From Meandrina meandrites (taxonomy: Eukaryota; Cnidaria; Anthozoa; Scleractinia; Meandrinidae): DNA of 64,000 nucleotides. Below the pieces are notes generated by a model. That model searched no databases. It was given only the letters and a program-made list of their open reading frames with translations, and had not been told where the DNA came from. Within the stretch, counting starts at the first letter, position 1; every line of letters starts with the position of its first letter. The stretch is from assembly GCA_963693305.1 (NCBI GenBank), contig OY855912.1, positions 3,536,001 through 3,600,000 of the forward strand, given 5' to 3'. Below, piece after piece: positions 50,461 to 61,902 of this stretch. Both the position numbers and the translations under genes were made by a program.

Positions 50461-50825
50461 TAATCGAAAACTATTACCTTCTAGCAGGACATCGTTAGTT
50501 TTTGGTCTTTCTTTTCCGCACCGTTTTTAAATAATTCGGGCATTTAGGTTGAGTATGGAAGGTAAATTAAAAAAAAAAATGGCGGACGTTTTTAAGAATG
50601 TACGAAAGATTTTGTGTGGTGCTTCAAGAATGTGATTATACTGACGCTTGACATAGAAGAGAGGTCCTACATTTAATGTCATCTATCTGAAGACTATAAA
50701 TGTTGGCCCGGCGCAAGATGGAACAAGAAACTCGACCAAAGTACTCAGTTACAACATAAAAGTAAATCTTTTGTAAAAAAATTAAATTTTCTTAGGCACG
50801 GACCTGTCCAACAGTACACAATGGT

Positions 50826-51085
50826 AAAAGTTAATGCGCTGGACCCCGAATCGAAAGATCCAGGCCAAGCCGGGGTCACTGCGTTGTGTTTTTAAGGCAA
50901 GGCACTTTAAATACTCTTACAATGCATCTTTGGGCACCGGCAGTTTTAACGCTGGGGCCGTAACCCTGCGATTGACTCAGTAGCATCCCCTTCATAGAGA
51001 TGATTGAAATACTGCTAATCGTTTTATGCTACTGAAACCAAGAGAAGCTCCAGAGGTACGCAAAAAGGGACACCTGGCCCCAGTG
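50826..51085 (+). repeat. Diverged tRNA-derived SINE
   Basis: Shares the order of blocks with the SINEs at 56097-56390 and 61349-61584 (read on their minus strand): GCGCTGGACYCCG-ATCG, a GGCAAG-CACTTTA block, TAACCCTGCGATKGACT, TAGCATCCC, TGCTAC-GAAACC and AAGCTCC. The box B region is decayed, so it is an older copy. Confidence 0.6.
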
Positions 51086-51540
51086 GCAGATCAGACTTAA
51101 CCTTTCAAAACACTTGCTCTGTTAATTGAGCGCATTAAAAAGCTATGACAACACGCAGTGGCTGCAGCGATAAACACGAGTTATCGTTGGTGCAATTGAA
51201 GTTTTTTTTTATGTTGATAATTATGCAAGTTCCCTCGTGCGACTAAAATAAAAATTTAAAACAAAGTTCGAATGGTACAGAAACAAAATACAGCCTTTCT
51301 ACAATGGTATGTATTTCTGATATATAAACCACTCAAATACTATGAGTTACAAAGTTTTCATATTTTTTTGACAGGTTTTTGTAATCTGTTTTATTTTATA
51401 AGTGCCTTATAACAATAGTATAGAACCAAAGACTAATCAAATAATCAAATAATATATAGATTTAGCCAAGCCTAAAAGCGGAGCTCCACACATGCATTTG
51501 TTGCTGGTTCTTAATGAATTTTGAAAATACGTTCATTAAA

Positions 51541-51857
51541 ACACAGCACGAAAATGGAGATTTACGGAAATTAAAGGTGGCTTAAATCTCCTTAAAGCTG
51601 GTCATCCAACTTTACGCCATCAATTAAAGGTTCTTAAAGGTGGTTAAACGTGAGATTTACGCTACCGTGCGTAAACCTGGCATAAATTGGCTTAAATGTT
51701 TCAGTCTCTTTAAGCAAGCTTTAAACATGAGTGTAAAGCTGGTTTAAAGGTCAGCTTTAAAAAATGTAAAGGTCGCGTAAAGCTGATTAAATTACAAATT
51801 TACGCCTGCTTTACTCCAGCTTTACGCCACAGTAAAGTTATGTTTTCATGCTGTGAA
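51541..51857. repeat. MITE-like unit of iterated TTTACGCC/AAAGCTGG motifs
   Basis: Bounded by the inverted pair CACAGCACGAAAA (51542) and TTTTCATGCTGTG (about 51843). The interior repeats AAAGCTGG, CCAGCTTTA, TTTACGC and GGCTTAAA in both orientations. Confidence 0.5.
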
Positions 51858-52529
51858 AGTTGAAGTTATTAAACACAACTACTCAGAAAGGTCCATAGCT
51901 GAAATAAATCGCCAACTGCAATCGCAAAAATTCCACAGACAAATTCCTGATATTACCCTAGATAGAAAAAGATTTGGACTTGAGCCCGCGATCAATTTGG
52001 AAACTATTACCTGGTCAGTGGTTAACTTAAAAAAAAACTAGTGATCTCAATGAGCTCTACACCTGATGGGACTTCACCTCCCCGAGAGTCTGTAGACGCG
52101 GGCGGGCGGGCGGGCGTAGGCAACCAAATTTTTTTGGCCTCATGGTTGTTCAAAAATCCTTACCCATGGTGCTCCGCTGGCGCGCATCGCGCGCAGGAGC
52201 TCCGCTATTAATTCACGGGACTGTGGCGTGACATAGAACACTATATTGTGATAATTCATCAATATAAAAAGCGGTTATGGATAGTTTCTTATAAAACTTA
52301 CTTTTATATAGTTTTAAGATAAACGTCAGTCTTGTTTGGGCCTTTCTAATCATTTTACACTTGTTCAGAGTAAGTGACGTCAATATGAGGTATTACAGGG
52401 GCTACGTTATCGGTGCTAAATAAGCTCTGGTTTGAGTTAACTGTAACATTTTTTCCATTGAGAAAGTTATGAGTCAGACTTCAGCCCTTCCGTGCAAAAG
52501 CTCTGTTTGTTAAAAAGAAACAAACACCC
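51858..52529. other. No gene seen
   Basis: Contains a (GGGC)n tract near 52100 and a G+C-rich block with GGCGCGCATCGCGCGC, probably repeat-derived. Confidence 0.5.
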
Positions 52530-55500
52530 TCACTCCTTGGTGTTTTCTCCTGTTGTGTGGGTTGGGTTGGTGGTGGCGCTGTTGGTACCCTCGTTTCTCT
52601 TTGGTTCCTCATCAGCATCAATTCTGTTTGATGGGCGGCAAGGGCAGCAGATCATTCCTTTTATCTTCTCCCTGAATCGCTGATTCACGAGTGCATATAT
52701 GAACGGATTGATAGCCGAGTTGAACATGATCATCGTCGAGGCAGTGGCATATGTCACATCGCCAAAAGTATGGCTGGGAGTGAAAAAGCCCAGAAAGAAA
52801 GTCGTCGAGTCGGTCAGCCAAGAGACTCCGAAGATGACACTGACAAGAATCACCATCAAGGTTACTCGTTTCCGTACTTTCATCACTCCCTACGAGATGA
52901 AATGAAAAGTCCGGTTAGTATCTGCCGTGAAAAAAAGCTGTCTTTGAGATAATTTACGTTCTCAGAAGAAGGCCTCCACTGGATGTTAGTTACTGCAAAC
53001 AGAAATACCGGTTTTAAGAGCAGTGTCTGAGGTTGTCCATCCAGGCGTCATGGGAACATGCTGGAATTTCTAACCACCGAAAGTTTTCTTTTTTAACTTG
53101 TTTAAAAGAGGACAACGTACAACGCACGTACGTTACTAAACTGCTTTAAAGTATATCAATACTTAGACTGTTTGCAGTCTGCACTCAGGCTTATTAGTTG
53201 TTCGAAACAACACCTGCTGTTTAACGTTGAAATCAAGCTTTTCGTTGCATTGTAACTTGCCGAGATAAATTGCATGGCGTGCTATGTAAAGTATTAAGGT
53301 AGTTGAAACTGTGCAAGCAACAAAAGATAAGAACTGTTTCCTTAACAAAACGATTCTTTTTTTTATGTCTTTTTTTATGTCTTTAACTGCCTGTAACATA
53401 TATACCTGTTGTCGAATATTTGTTTCATTGTTCCCGTCACGTTTGAACCACAAAGTGTACACGACTCGTGAATACAAGACAGCCATCAGCAAAACCGGAA
53501 AAACCCCAAGCATCAACCACCACGTCACACCATACGCCTTTCCCATCCATTCATCAGGCCACGTCTGAGTGCAGAAATCCTGCTCCTTTTCATAGTTCTT
53601 AACCAAAAACTCCGGGGTATTCATGAGAACCCCAAAAGTCCAAGAACAAGGTATGATCACCTAAAACGACAAAATAAGAAAAGATTGTGATGCTTTAAGG
53701 TTTCAATTTTAAGTTTAAGTATTAATTATATAAATTCATTTTCTCTATTATGCCCATCACCTGTCCCCTGTTCTCAAATTCTGTGAAGTGCGTCCGTGAA
53801 GAATGAATGAACTTTCTCCTGCGTTCCGAAAATTTTTTTGATAAATTGTAGTTGGAATAAATTTGGTGGACAGATGTTGGCCCCCGTTGTATCGAGGGGG
53901 ATTTATTTATCTGAGAGTAATTACTCTTTGTAGTCACCTGTCGTAATGATAATATTTGGATTTTTGAGTTTTTGACCAATAATGAGATCTTTCATCCGAA
54001 CAAAACAACTTCAGAGGATAGCTCGTGTAAGAACGGAATTTGTTCTTGAGATCCGTCTGTTATCTATTCAGACAAATTGTTATTCAAAGATGATTAGCTT
54101 GTCTCTTGACGCGTATAACCAAATGAACAATTCATTATTGACAGTTTACAGATTTAGGATAGCACCAAAGTAAGTGAAAACGCATTACCAAACATTCGAA
54201 GATAAATAAGCTAATCAGGCATAGTGTACAAAATCAGTTCGTGGCCAAACAGAAAAACCACCAAAGACTCGGATTGTGGAGCACAGAAATGCAATGTCAA
54301 TTGCAAGTTTCGATCACAACTCTAAAGTTGCTGCCCATGTCCACCAATTAAACCGCAAAATAGATTTTAAAAACGTTAAGTTTGTTGGACTTGAGGCCAA
54401 TAATCATGAACGACTTTTTCTTGAAGCATGACACTCGCCGGAAGAGCCAAATGCTGGGAACGATCACATCAAAATTCCAGAAACACTTGCATCGCACCAG
54501 ATTCAAAAAGTTACGCTTTCATTACTGGTGAAGGCTTAAGCATTAGCCAAAACGTCTAGAAACAACGAAAATGATTCAGAGAACGTAAAATATGTCACAT
54601 CCTGACCACCCCTGTTTGATATATAAATAAGCTAAATAAGATTTTATTTATTTAGATACAAAACGTTCTGCGGCAAAGCGTATCGTAAATCACCTTAAGC
54701 TTGTTGTTGGTAAGTTTTCCCTTGTTGCCGTGAGGATACATCACCGCATAGTAACGCTCAATGGCGATAGTAACAAGAGTGAAAACAGAAGAAGCCCCTC
54801 CAACCCAAGCCAAGTTTCCGCCTGTAAGAAGTCTGCAGAAGACGTCCCCAGCAACTCCGTCTGGGTGGGTGAAAGTGTGGATAAAAACGTACTGTGGTAT
54901 GAAGAACGTTGCTACTGTCATGTCTGCGATAGCAAGGTTTAGCAGGAGGTAGTTTATTGGATTCCTGTTGAAAATTTACAAGTATTAGTTAAACAATTAG
55001 TAAAACACTAAATGAGTTGGTTTTTTAGACTTTAGGGAAATCGATTCCCCTCCCCTCGACTCCCCTTTTGGAAATCGATTTGCCTTTACAAGCTTTGTGT
55101 CTGGGGGACATTTTCAACTCTTTTTTCTGGTTCCCTAAATTACTGCCCGCACTAAAAAAATCATTTTGAAAGAAATATAATATATTATTATCCAACACTG
55201 CTTTGTAGAGTTCAAATAACGCGCGAAACGAGCACAAATATCACGCGATGTTTGTACTCGTCCTATTCCCCGACCGTGCGAAAGATTAAAAACCTTGGCA
55301 AGTCAGAATTTTGGGGAAACGAAATCGTTGGATAATAAATATCGTATTAGACATTTTAGTGTGTAGTTTTGCTGAAACTTTTTATTCATCATTTATGTTT
55401 TGACTCACCCTTCGGGCTCCCCAAAATTCTGCATGACTCGTAAAAACATACAGCGATCCTACACACTAAAATGTCTGATGAGCTATATTTAATGCCACGT

Positions 55501-55663
55501 AATTTCGAAAATTTCTATTTATCATGTTCACGACATACCTCATGTCTTGGTTCTTCAATATGACAACACAGACCAGAGCGTTTCCAGCAATGTTTGAGAC
55601 GACCAGCAAGGAATGCACCGTTGTTACGGCGATCTGAGCTGATTCAGAATCCGTATACGACAT
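52530..55663 (-). CDS. Class A GPCR C (tandem array member), complete, 4 exons
   Basis: Exons: 55663-55539, 54964-54694, 53660-53406 and 52889-52530 (125, 271, 255 and 360 bp), giving 336 residues with the same phases as A and B. Landmarks: short N-terminus MSYTDSESAQ, TM1 GNALVC, TM2 LAIADMTVA, TM3 VFCRL then IERYYAV, TM4 CSW, loop-2 DFCTQTW, TM5 FPVLLM, TM6 SWLTDS and TM7 NPFIY, with a CC motif after helix 8. It differs from A and B in TM6: Cys6.47 is Ser as well as Pro6.50 being Thr. The C-tail is polar and threonine-rich. It is the most diverged complete member. Its intron 1 holds an interleaved inverted-repeat unit (55297-55480). Confidence 0.9.
55297..55480. repeat. Interleaved inverted repeats in intron 1 of GPCR C
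   Basis: Two arm pairs occur in the order a, b, a', b': GTCAGAATTTTGGGGA (55302), GACATTTTAGTGTGTAG (about 55353), CCCCAAAATTCTGCATGAC (about 55420) and CTACACACTAAAATGTC (about 55457). Confidence 0.75.
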
Positions 55664-56096
55664 GACTGTGTAGGTCAGTCAAAACAATGTGCATGGAGTG
55701 GAAATCTGTTGTACTGAGATAAGAGAAGTCCCCTGTGAGTCTCATGATCGCTATTCTTACATCAGACTGATAAAGCTTCTCCAGAAACAGTCTTAAATGA
55801 GATGAATTTCACATTCACTCATTCGAGTACAGCCTTACAAAATTAAAACGCTGTGCTAATAGCAACTTGTCATGTTTAAGTCCATAAAATTGTGATAATA
55901 AGCTCACCGCATCCGAATAAAATAACCCTAACACAATGATTGCAACCTGCCTATCTCCATTCCATTTCTTCGGGATTTCCTATTTTTCTGTTCAGAGACT
56001 GTTTGCGTGCAGCAGTCTTAAGAGTAAATATAAGCCTTTTTTGAAATTCAAAGTTTTTTTTTTTTTTTTTTCCGGTGATCAGCCACTGCATAAGGC

Positions 56097-56390
56097 AAAG
56101 GTAAAGTCTGTATACGAGCCTAGGGTCCCATCAGGCCGGAGCTTATCCCGGTTTCCGTAGCATGAAGCGACTAAAAGTATTGCTACTCACCCCTGGATGG
56201 GATGCTAGTCCATCGCAGGGTTATCCGAAGCAGTAAATTCGCTGGTACCCATTTATACACCTGGGTGGAGAGAGGCACTATGAGAGTAAAGTGTCTTGCC
56301 CAAGAACACAATGCAGTGCCCCGGCCACGGCTCGAACCCGGACCGCCCGATCCGGAGTCCAGCGCACTAACCATTAGGCCACCGCGCCTC
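56097..56390 (-). repeat. tRNA-derived SINE, near full length
   Basis: On the minus strand it opens GAGGCGCGGTGGCCTAATGG. Box A is TGGCCTAATGGTTAG and box B is GGTTCGAGCC at tRNA-like spacing. A body with TTCTTGGGCAAGACACTTTA, TAACCCTGCGATGGAC and AAACCGGGATAAGCTCC follows, ending in GACTTTACCTTTGCC. A second copy lies at 61349-61584. Confidence 0.9.
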
Positions 56391-59227
56391 TCACTAAATC
56401 AGCCTGAGTTTCGGATACAAGAATTATACAGTACAACGTAAGGTGTTATGATTGGAGATTTTCATTTCAAACTTCTGCTTTTCACATGCATGCATATAGA
56501 TAAATTGTCATGCTCAAATGTTTCACGGAAACGTTCAGCTTGGCACGTTTGACTAAACTACAAAAAAACAGGAAACATTTTTTAAGCACATATAAATAAA
56601 TAAAGCTCAAAACTTTTTACTTATCAAGGGACTGGCTAAAAATATATTGCACTTTTACTGGACTTACTGGAGGGTATATCGTTAACAGCTGCGCGAATCA
56701 AGGAAAATTATAATGCTACTTTTTCTTCTCTTAAAGATTTCGAGTCCGTCTTTTTTTTAACAACAGGCTTAGTTTGTTCATAGCAAGTAGGTGCAGTGAC
56801 CATTTAATAAGGAGCTTTATTATAAGGTTGGCCTCACAAGCCGGCAAGACAAGATAAAATCTATGTTGTGATTGGGCACCCGAGTGGGCAGCCCGCTGGG
56901 ATTGCCAGCGATTTTTCTGCAAATTTTGTTATTGAAGCCGTTGCTGCTACATAATAAATCCTTTATTAACCACACTTGTTCGGCCAAGATGGCGGGATAT
57001 TGGCCTCGTTCTTTTCTCTGCGTGTTTATAGACCTCGACCTCGTCTCGGTCCATTAACACGCAAAAAAATAGAACGAGTTCAATAGGGCATAATCTTGAC
57101 CTCACGCGAGGTCAATAACCCATATTTACAGCTAAAGAGATATTTGCGTCATTGCCGAAATTAACTTACTTTTGTTTACATTAGCAATGTACGTTTAGTA
57201 ACAACATTAGAGAAGTTGTCATTAAGCTGTCATTCTTTCTTTACTGAAGCAATAGCCTGTTTAATATATTGGAAAACAAAGACCTCTTAACTTTTCGAAG
57301 AACTCCGTGGGCCGGTTTTCATCGCTTCTCAGGTTTTACACAAAAGTCGGTCATCAGTTATTAGACAGCCTGAATTTGTATACACCACAAAACAGTTTTT
57401 CAGAATATACTTCTAAAATAACCCGAAAAAACTGTTTAAATTGAGCTATATAAGACGACATAATTCACGCGATTTTCCCATGACTTCCGGTGACAACAGA
57501 CACACATGAAGTATATTAATCTCGTTCTCACTGTCTCTCTATATCTTACAGGTGAACGATAGCATAGATGATAGGAAGATTCCTTATCAATATAATTTTC
57601 AGATATTTATCTAAAATAATTGTTGTGACGTGCTAGGAGTAGGTTTTTCGCTTTGCATTCCTTGCCGCGGCTCATTTACTATGATACTAAAGTTGTGACT
57701 TCTTAGCCTATATGTAAAAAGATGAAAAGACGCCAAAAGCTATAAGCTACTGAGTATCTCATGACCTCCATCTGTGATGTTATTTTATTTAAAAAAATAA
57801 TAATAATAAAAATAAGTTGGACAAACACTTTGATTGATCGATTGACTCGTTGTTCACATTTATCACCGAGTTTCGAATTTAAGATAAAAGCATAAATGCC
57901 TACGCCAAGTTGTAACTGAAAAGTTCTTTTTTAGCCATAGTGACTCATGACTCACGAGTTTTTAGCAAATGAAAACAAGACGCCCTCGCAAAATTGGCAC
58001 ATAGATGATAGCATCTTTTCAAGACAGTTATATTTTCTTGTCTTTTCTTCTTTGTACAAGGAAAGGTGTACCAGGACTTTAAAAGGAACGGCATAAGTCA
58101 TTTTGCCCTTTCAGCAGGAAATATCCCCTCGGGAAACTAGTAAAGGCTAACTTCATACCGATTCATACTCAGTTTTCCTTCTATACAACCCTGTTGTCTT
58201 TTTATAACCGTTTAAATATCTCGAAAACTCAGAACCAATAATTCTGCAATGACGATCAGCAAATGATATAAAATATATCTGGAGGAAAGAGAAGGATATC
58301 GTGAAACACACAGCAAATACATACCTTTGAAAATCTGTCAGGACAAGTGCAAATTATAACCAAGCTGATCAATATAAGATCGAGGTTATTCATACAACGG
58401 AAATTTGAGTAGAAGAAACTGTCACCTCATAATTGTTTCATCGCTACTAAAGTGAATTAGCTGTCATACTATTACGCGTTTCATCAGATAAAAGTAAACC
58501 CTGATCAAAAGAGCAAGGATATTGTTTTGATTTGTGTTTTGTTTTGTTTTGTTTTGTTTTTTTTAACTGGGGCGGTTTCTTTGTAATTACTCGCTAAACC
58601 GAGGTACATGCAATTTTTAGTCTGCCAGTTATGTTAGCATAAGTTGCTGACTTAACATTAGTTAAGGCCCTGTGACTTGTCATTCTTTGTTTACTGAACT
58701 ACTATCGGTCAGTTTATTTTCTTAGAAAACTAGGCTTTTACATGATGAAAATCTTCCTTCCTTCTATAAAGAAAATCAAATTTCTTTCCTAATCGTTCAT
58801 TTTGAGACAAGATTTTTTTCACTTATGATCTGGCACATAAATAATTATATATTCTTTCCTATTGTCAATGCTCGATTGTATTTATAGATTCAATCAAGAA
58901 AAAACGACTAATCTGAATTGTTTGCCACGCTAGTGAGACTGAATTTCGCGCGTGGTGTAAGATTATTTTTTTATAGTTAAAAGAAAGTATGTTGGTTCAT
59001 CGTAATCAGCTTTCTTACTATACCGCTGTTTACAGAATCTTACTGGAAGATTTTAGGCGAACTCGCGGCTTCCAGGCGGAAGTTTCCCAATTGTTTGTTA
59101 TCTAGTGTCCACAACAATAAGTTTCGCGCCTTGATTACATTAAATAAACAGAAAGAAGTCAACAACATAAAATACCGCAATAATAAAAGTAGTAGCGACA
59201 AAGCCGCAAAAGGAGTGGGAAGAAAAA
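56391..59227. other. No gene seen
   Basis: Intergenic between GPCR C and D. A (GTTTT)n run lies at about 58531-58562. No receptor relic was found. Confidence 0.6.
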
Positions 59228-59453
59228 GATAAACGAAGATAAGCAAGGCTGATTAAAAAGTATGGGAATATATTTTGCAATATTTCGAAAGGCACGGCCG
59301 TTCTTCCTCTTGGTGTTACAGAGTAACGCGCTTTTCTGTAACACGCTGATATATCCTGTCTCTGTAACATCCTAAAGAAGGTGGGCCGTGGCTTTCAAAA
59401 TATTGGAAAATTTATCCCATGCTGTTTAGTCAGCCTTGCTTATCTTCGTTTAT
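59228..59453. repeat. Foldback element, ~72-bp arms
   Basis: GATAAACGAAGATAAGCAAG at 59228 faces CTTGCTTATCTTCGTTTA ending at 59453. Pairing continues inward through GGCTGA and TATTTTGCAATATTTCGAAA to GGCACGGCC/GGCCGTGGC. The loop repeats GTTACAGAG-type palindromes. Confidence 0.85.
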
Positions 59454-60186
59454 TATTTAGCTATAGCTGATTAGATCTTCTACAGTAAGAGGATCCGGTA
59501 CTCCTATTTCGTCACGGTAGTCCCTGCAAATTTAAGTTCGTTTTCGGAAGTAGAAGAGCCGCTGGTGTTTTCCCATCAAAACAGAAAAATCCTCACCAAC
59601 GGAAAGTATGGAAATATAATCAATGTGAATTATCTCCCAAAAAAGTTTTTGTTTTAGAATTTATATTCATCTGTGATTGAATTTCAAAAAACTGACAAAA
59701 ATATATTAAGGTCTCCCTTGTACTAAAACAAAAATCGTCGAAATTTCGAACAGTTATTTTGTTGCGTTTGAATAAAAAAAATTAACGGAATTAAACAAAT
59801 CGATCCATCAAAACCTGTTGATCTGTGGACACTTCTTTTTTTTTCAGTAAAGAGAAATCATAACAGATGTTGTTCTTAATTAAGTTAGCTATTTCCTGAC
59901 AAAGAAAAAAAGTTCGCATAATTTAAATACATTACAAAACGATTTAAAAAAAAAAGGGACGTTTTTCAACAAAACTGTAAAAAAATTCTCAGTCACTTCC
60001 GATCACTTGAATACTTGACTTGGAGATGTTACTGTTAGAAGCATTTTTAGAGAATCTTGAACTAGTTTTCTTTATCACCGTCCAAGTAGTGCTTGGCAAC
60101 GCAAAAGGGCTCCACAGTATTTCACCAGTTGGACCAGTTGGAGGGAATGAAATCAGAAGTTTAGATCAAAGAAGCTTTGCTTGTAA
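59454..60186. other. No gene seen
   Basis: A+T-rich with homopolymer runs and no coding evidence. Confidence 0.6.
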
Positions 60187-60192
60187 AATAGA

Positions 60193-60245
<53 letters not shown>
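60187..60245. repeat. (AAT)n microsatellite
   Basis: About 19 trinucleotide units. Poly-Ile and poly-Leu frames here are artefacts of the repeat. Confidence 0.95.
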
Positions 60246-60248
<3 letters not shown>

Positions 60249-60659
60249 CTTTCTTTGGAAATATTCATTCCCAGCATACAATGGGACAGAGGCCGGGTCC
60301 ATGTTCTTGTAGCCTAAAAATGTCAGTTGGTTTTCCACATCAAAGCCTAAGCGAGAGACGACTGACATTTCAGGTGATGTTGCTGTGAAGCAACTGTCGT
60401 CAAGCGTCTTAAACATTACTAGTGCCATGAAGGATTGACTCATTCTTGCTCATATTTCAGTTATACGGAATATACGGATTGGCCTTGACACAGGACTATT
60501 CACTGTGTATATCGACTGCAGTCTGGCGCAAAATTGGTGGTAAAACAGGCTAATACACCTGTGATCGATCAGGGTCCCCTTTCCAGAGTATACAAGTAAT
60601 AAAATTAAAAGTTTTTCAGCCAGGAGAATGGATGTGAAGGCCACTAGATGGTAACGAGA

Positions 60660-60835
60660 ATAAGAAAGTCGAGAAAAAACGGAAGGGAAAAGAGCACGAA
60701 AAAACGGAATGGTTCAGAAAAAGAAGAAAAACATTTTAATGGCTAAAAAACGAGACCGTTCTTCGGTAAAAGGGTTACAACCTTTAGAACATGCCTCCAT
60801 TTTCAAGTTAGGAAAATGTTCAAACGATTTAACCA
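60660..60835. repeat. Dispersed repeat shared with the break in pseudogene E
   Basis: Matches 45725-45945 in order and orientation. The common part ends at ...GTTCAAACGATTTAA in both, which marks a repeat boundary. Confidence 0.7.
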
Positions 60836-61348
60836 TGGATTAATTCACAACACATATATCATTCCAGTCAAATAAAATTAGTATTTACCTCCCAGGATGT
60901 TAACGAATTCATCCGCCGCTTCGACAACTCGCTCTGTAAAACGAATTGTATGATTTTCAAGTTCTCAGTTATTACACTTCAATTGAAGAACGTCCACTTT
61001 TTAATCGTTTATTTTATTCAAACGCTATTTATGCCACCCACTCATAAACTAGACCTCTATTAAAACTTGAGCTTTTCTTTTGTTTATTCCGTTTTATTTA
61101 GTTATATATATTTATTCTAATTATAATTCAGGCTTCTTAAAAAGTTTCTATGTCATCTTTCAAATCATTTCTTTTACATATTCTAACGTAGTTTCTTATC
61201 TAACAAGTAAATGTGTTCAAAAATATCAACCACAAAGAGGTCGCTCATGCGTTTTGTGCTGACACTCGCATACTCGCTAAGCTCGCGCTTTCGCTAGTTG
61301 TAAGTAATAGTTATAACTGGTTATAAGTGAACAGACTATAAAAGAGTA

Positions 61349-61584
61349 AGGTAAAGTCTGCTTACGAGCCAAGGGGCCCATCAGGTCGGAGCTTATCCCG
61401 GTTTCTGTAGGAGTATTTCTACTCCCCCCTCGCAGGGTTACCTCCAGTACCCGGGTGGAGAGAAGCACTATGAGAGCAAAGTGTCTTGCCCAAGAACACA
61501 ACGCCGTGCCCCGCCGTGCCAGGGCTCGAACCCGGACCGCCCGATCCGGAGTCCAGAGCAATAACCATTAGGCCACCGCGCCTC
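61349..61584 (-). repeat. tRNA-derived SINE, second copy
   Basis: The same opening GAGGCGCGGTGGCCTAATGG, box A and box B (GGTTCGAGCC) as at 56097-56390, with a shorter body lacking part of the segment before TAACCCTGCGA. Confidence 0.9.
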
Positions 61585-61599
61585 CCACTGTAATTATTT

Positions 61600-61704
61600 A
61601 ACAATTATTCGCCTCAGGCGAAGTGAATCTCGGTGAATATTCCCCGATATGTAGTCGAGGGGAATATTCGCCGAGGTTCACTTCGCCTGAGGCGAATAAT
61701 TGTT
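61600..61704. repeat. Short hairpin MITE
   Basis: AACAATTATTCGCCTCAGGC faces GCCTGAGGCGAATAATTGTT. The ~45-base arms are nearly perfect and the loop is about 13 bases (GATATGTAGTCGA). It sits 16 bases from the SINE at 61349-61584. Confidence 0.9.
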
Positions 61705-61902
61705 TTAGTCTAATTTTCAGAGGTGAATATCAAGAACGACAAAATAAAGAACTCAAAGGCAAGGAAACAATAAACACAAATGCTCGCTTGCATACGTGTA
61801 AACGAGTTTAATTCATCGTAAATCAAAATTTACACTTTAGTTTAAGCAATAAAACGGAACAAAACAAACACTAAGAAAAAGACAGATAACTAGTATCTTT
61901 GA

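Noticed and set aside
50297..50530. 77-codon frame with a poly-leucine core (and similar poly-Ile/Leu frames at 60020-60443)
   Set aside because: It is the translation of (ATT)n and (AAT)n microsatellites.
56290..56390. Considered a functional tRNA gene on the minus strand
   Set aside because: Boxes A and B are present, but the body continues as a repeat shared with 61349-61584 and the acceptor stem does not close. It is a SINE head.
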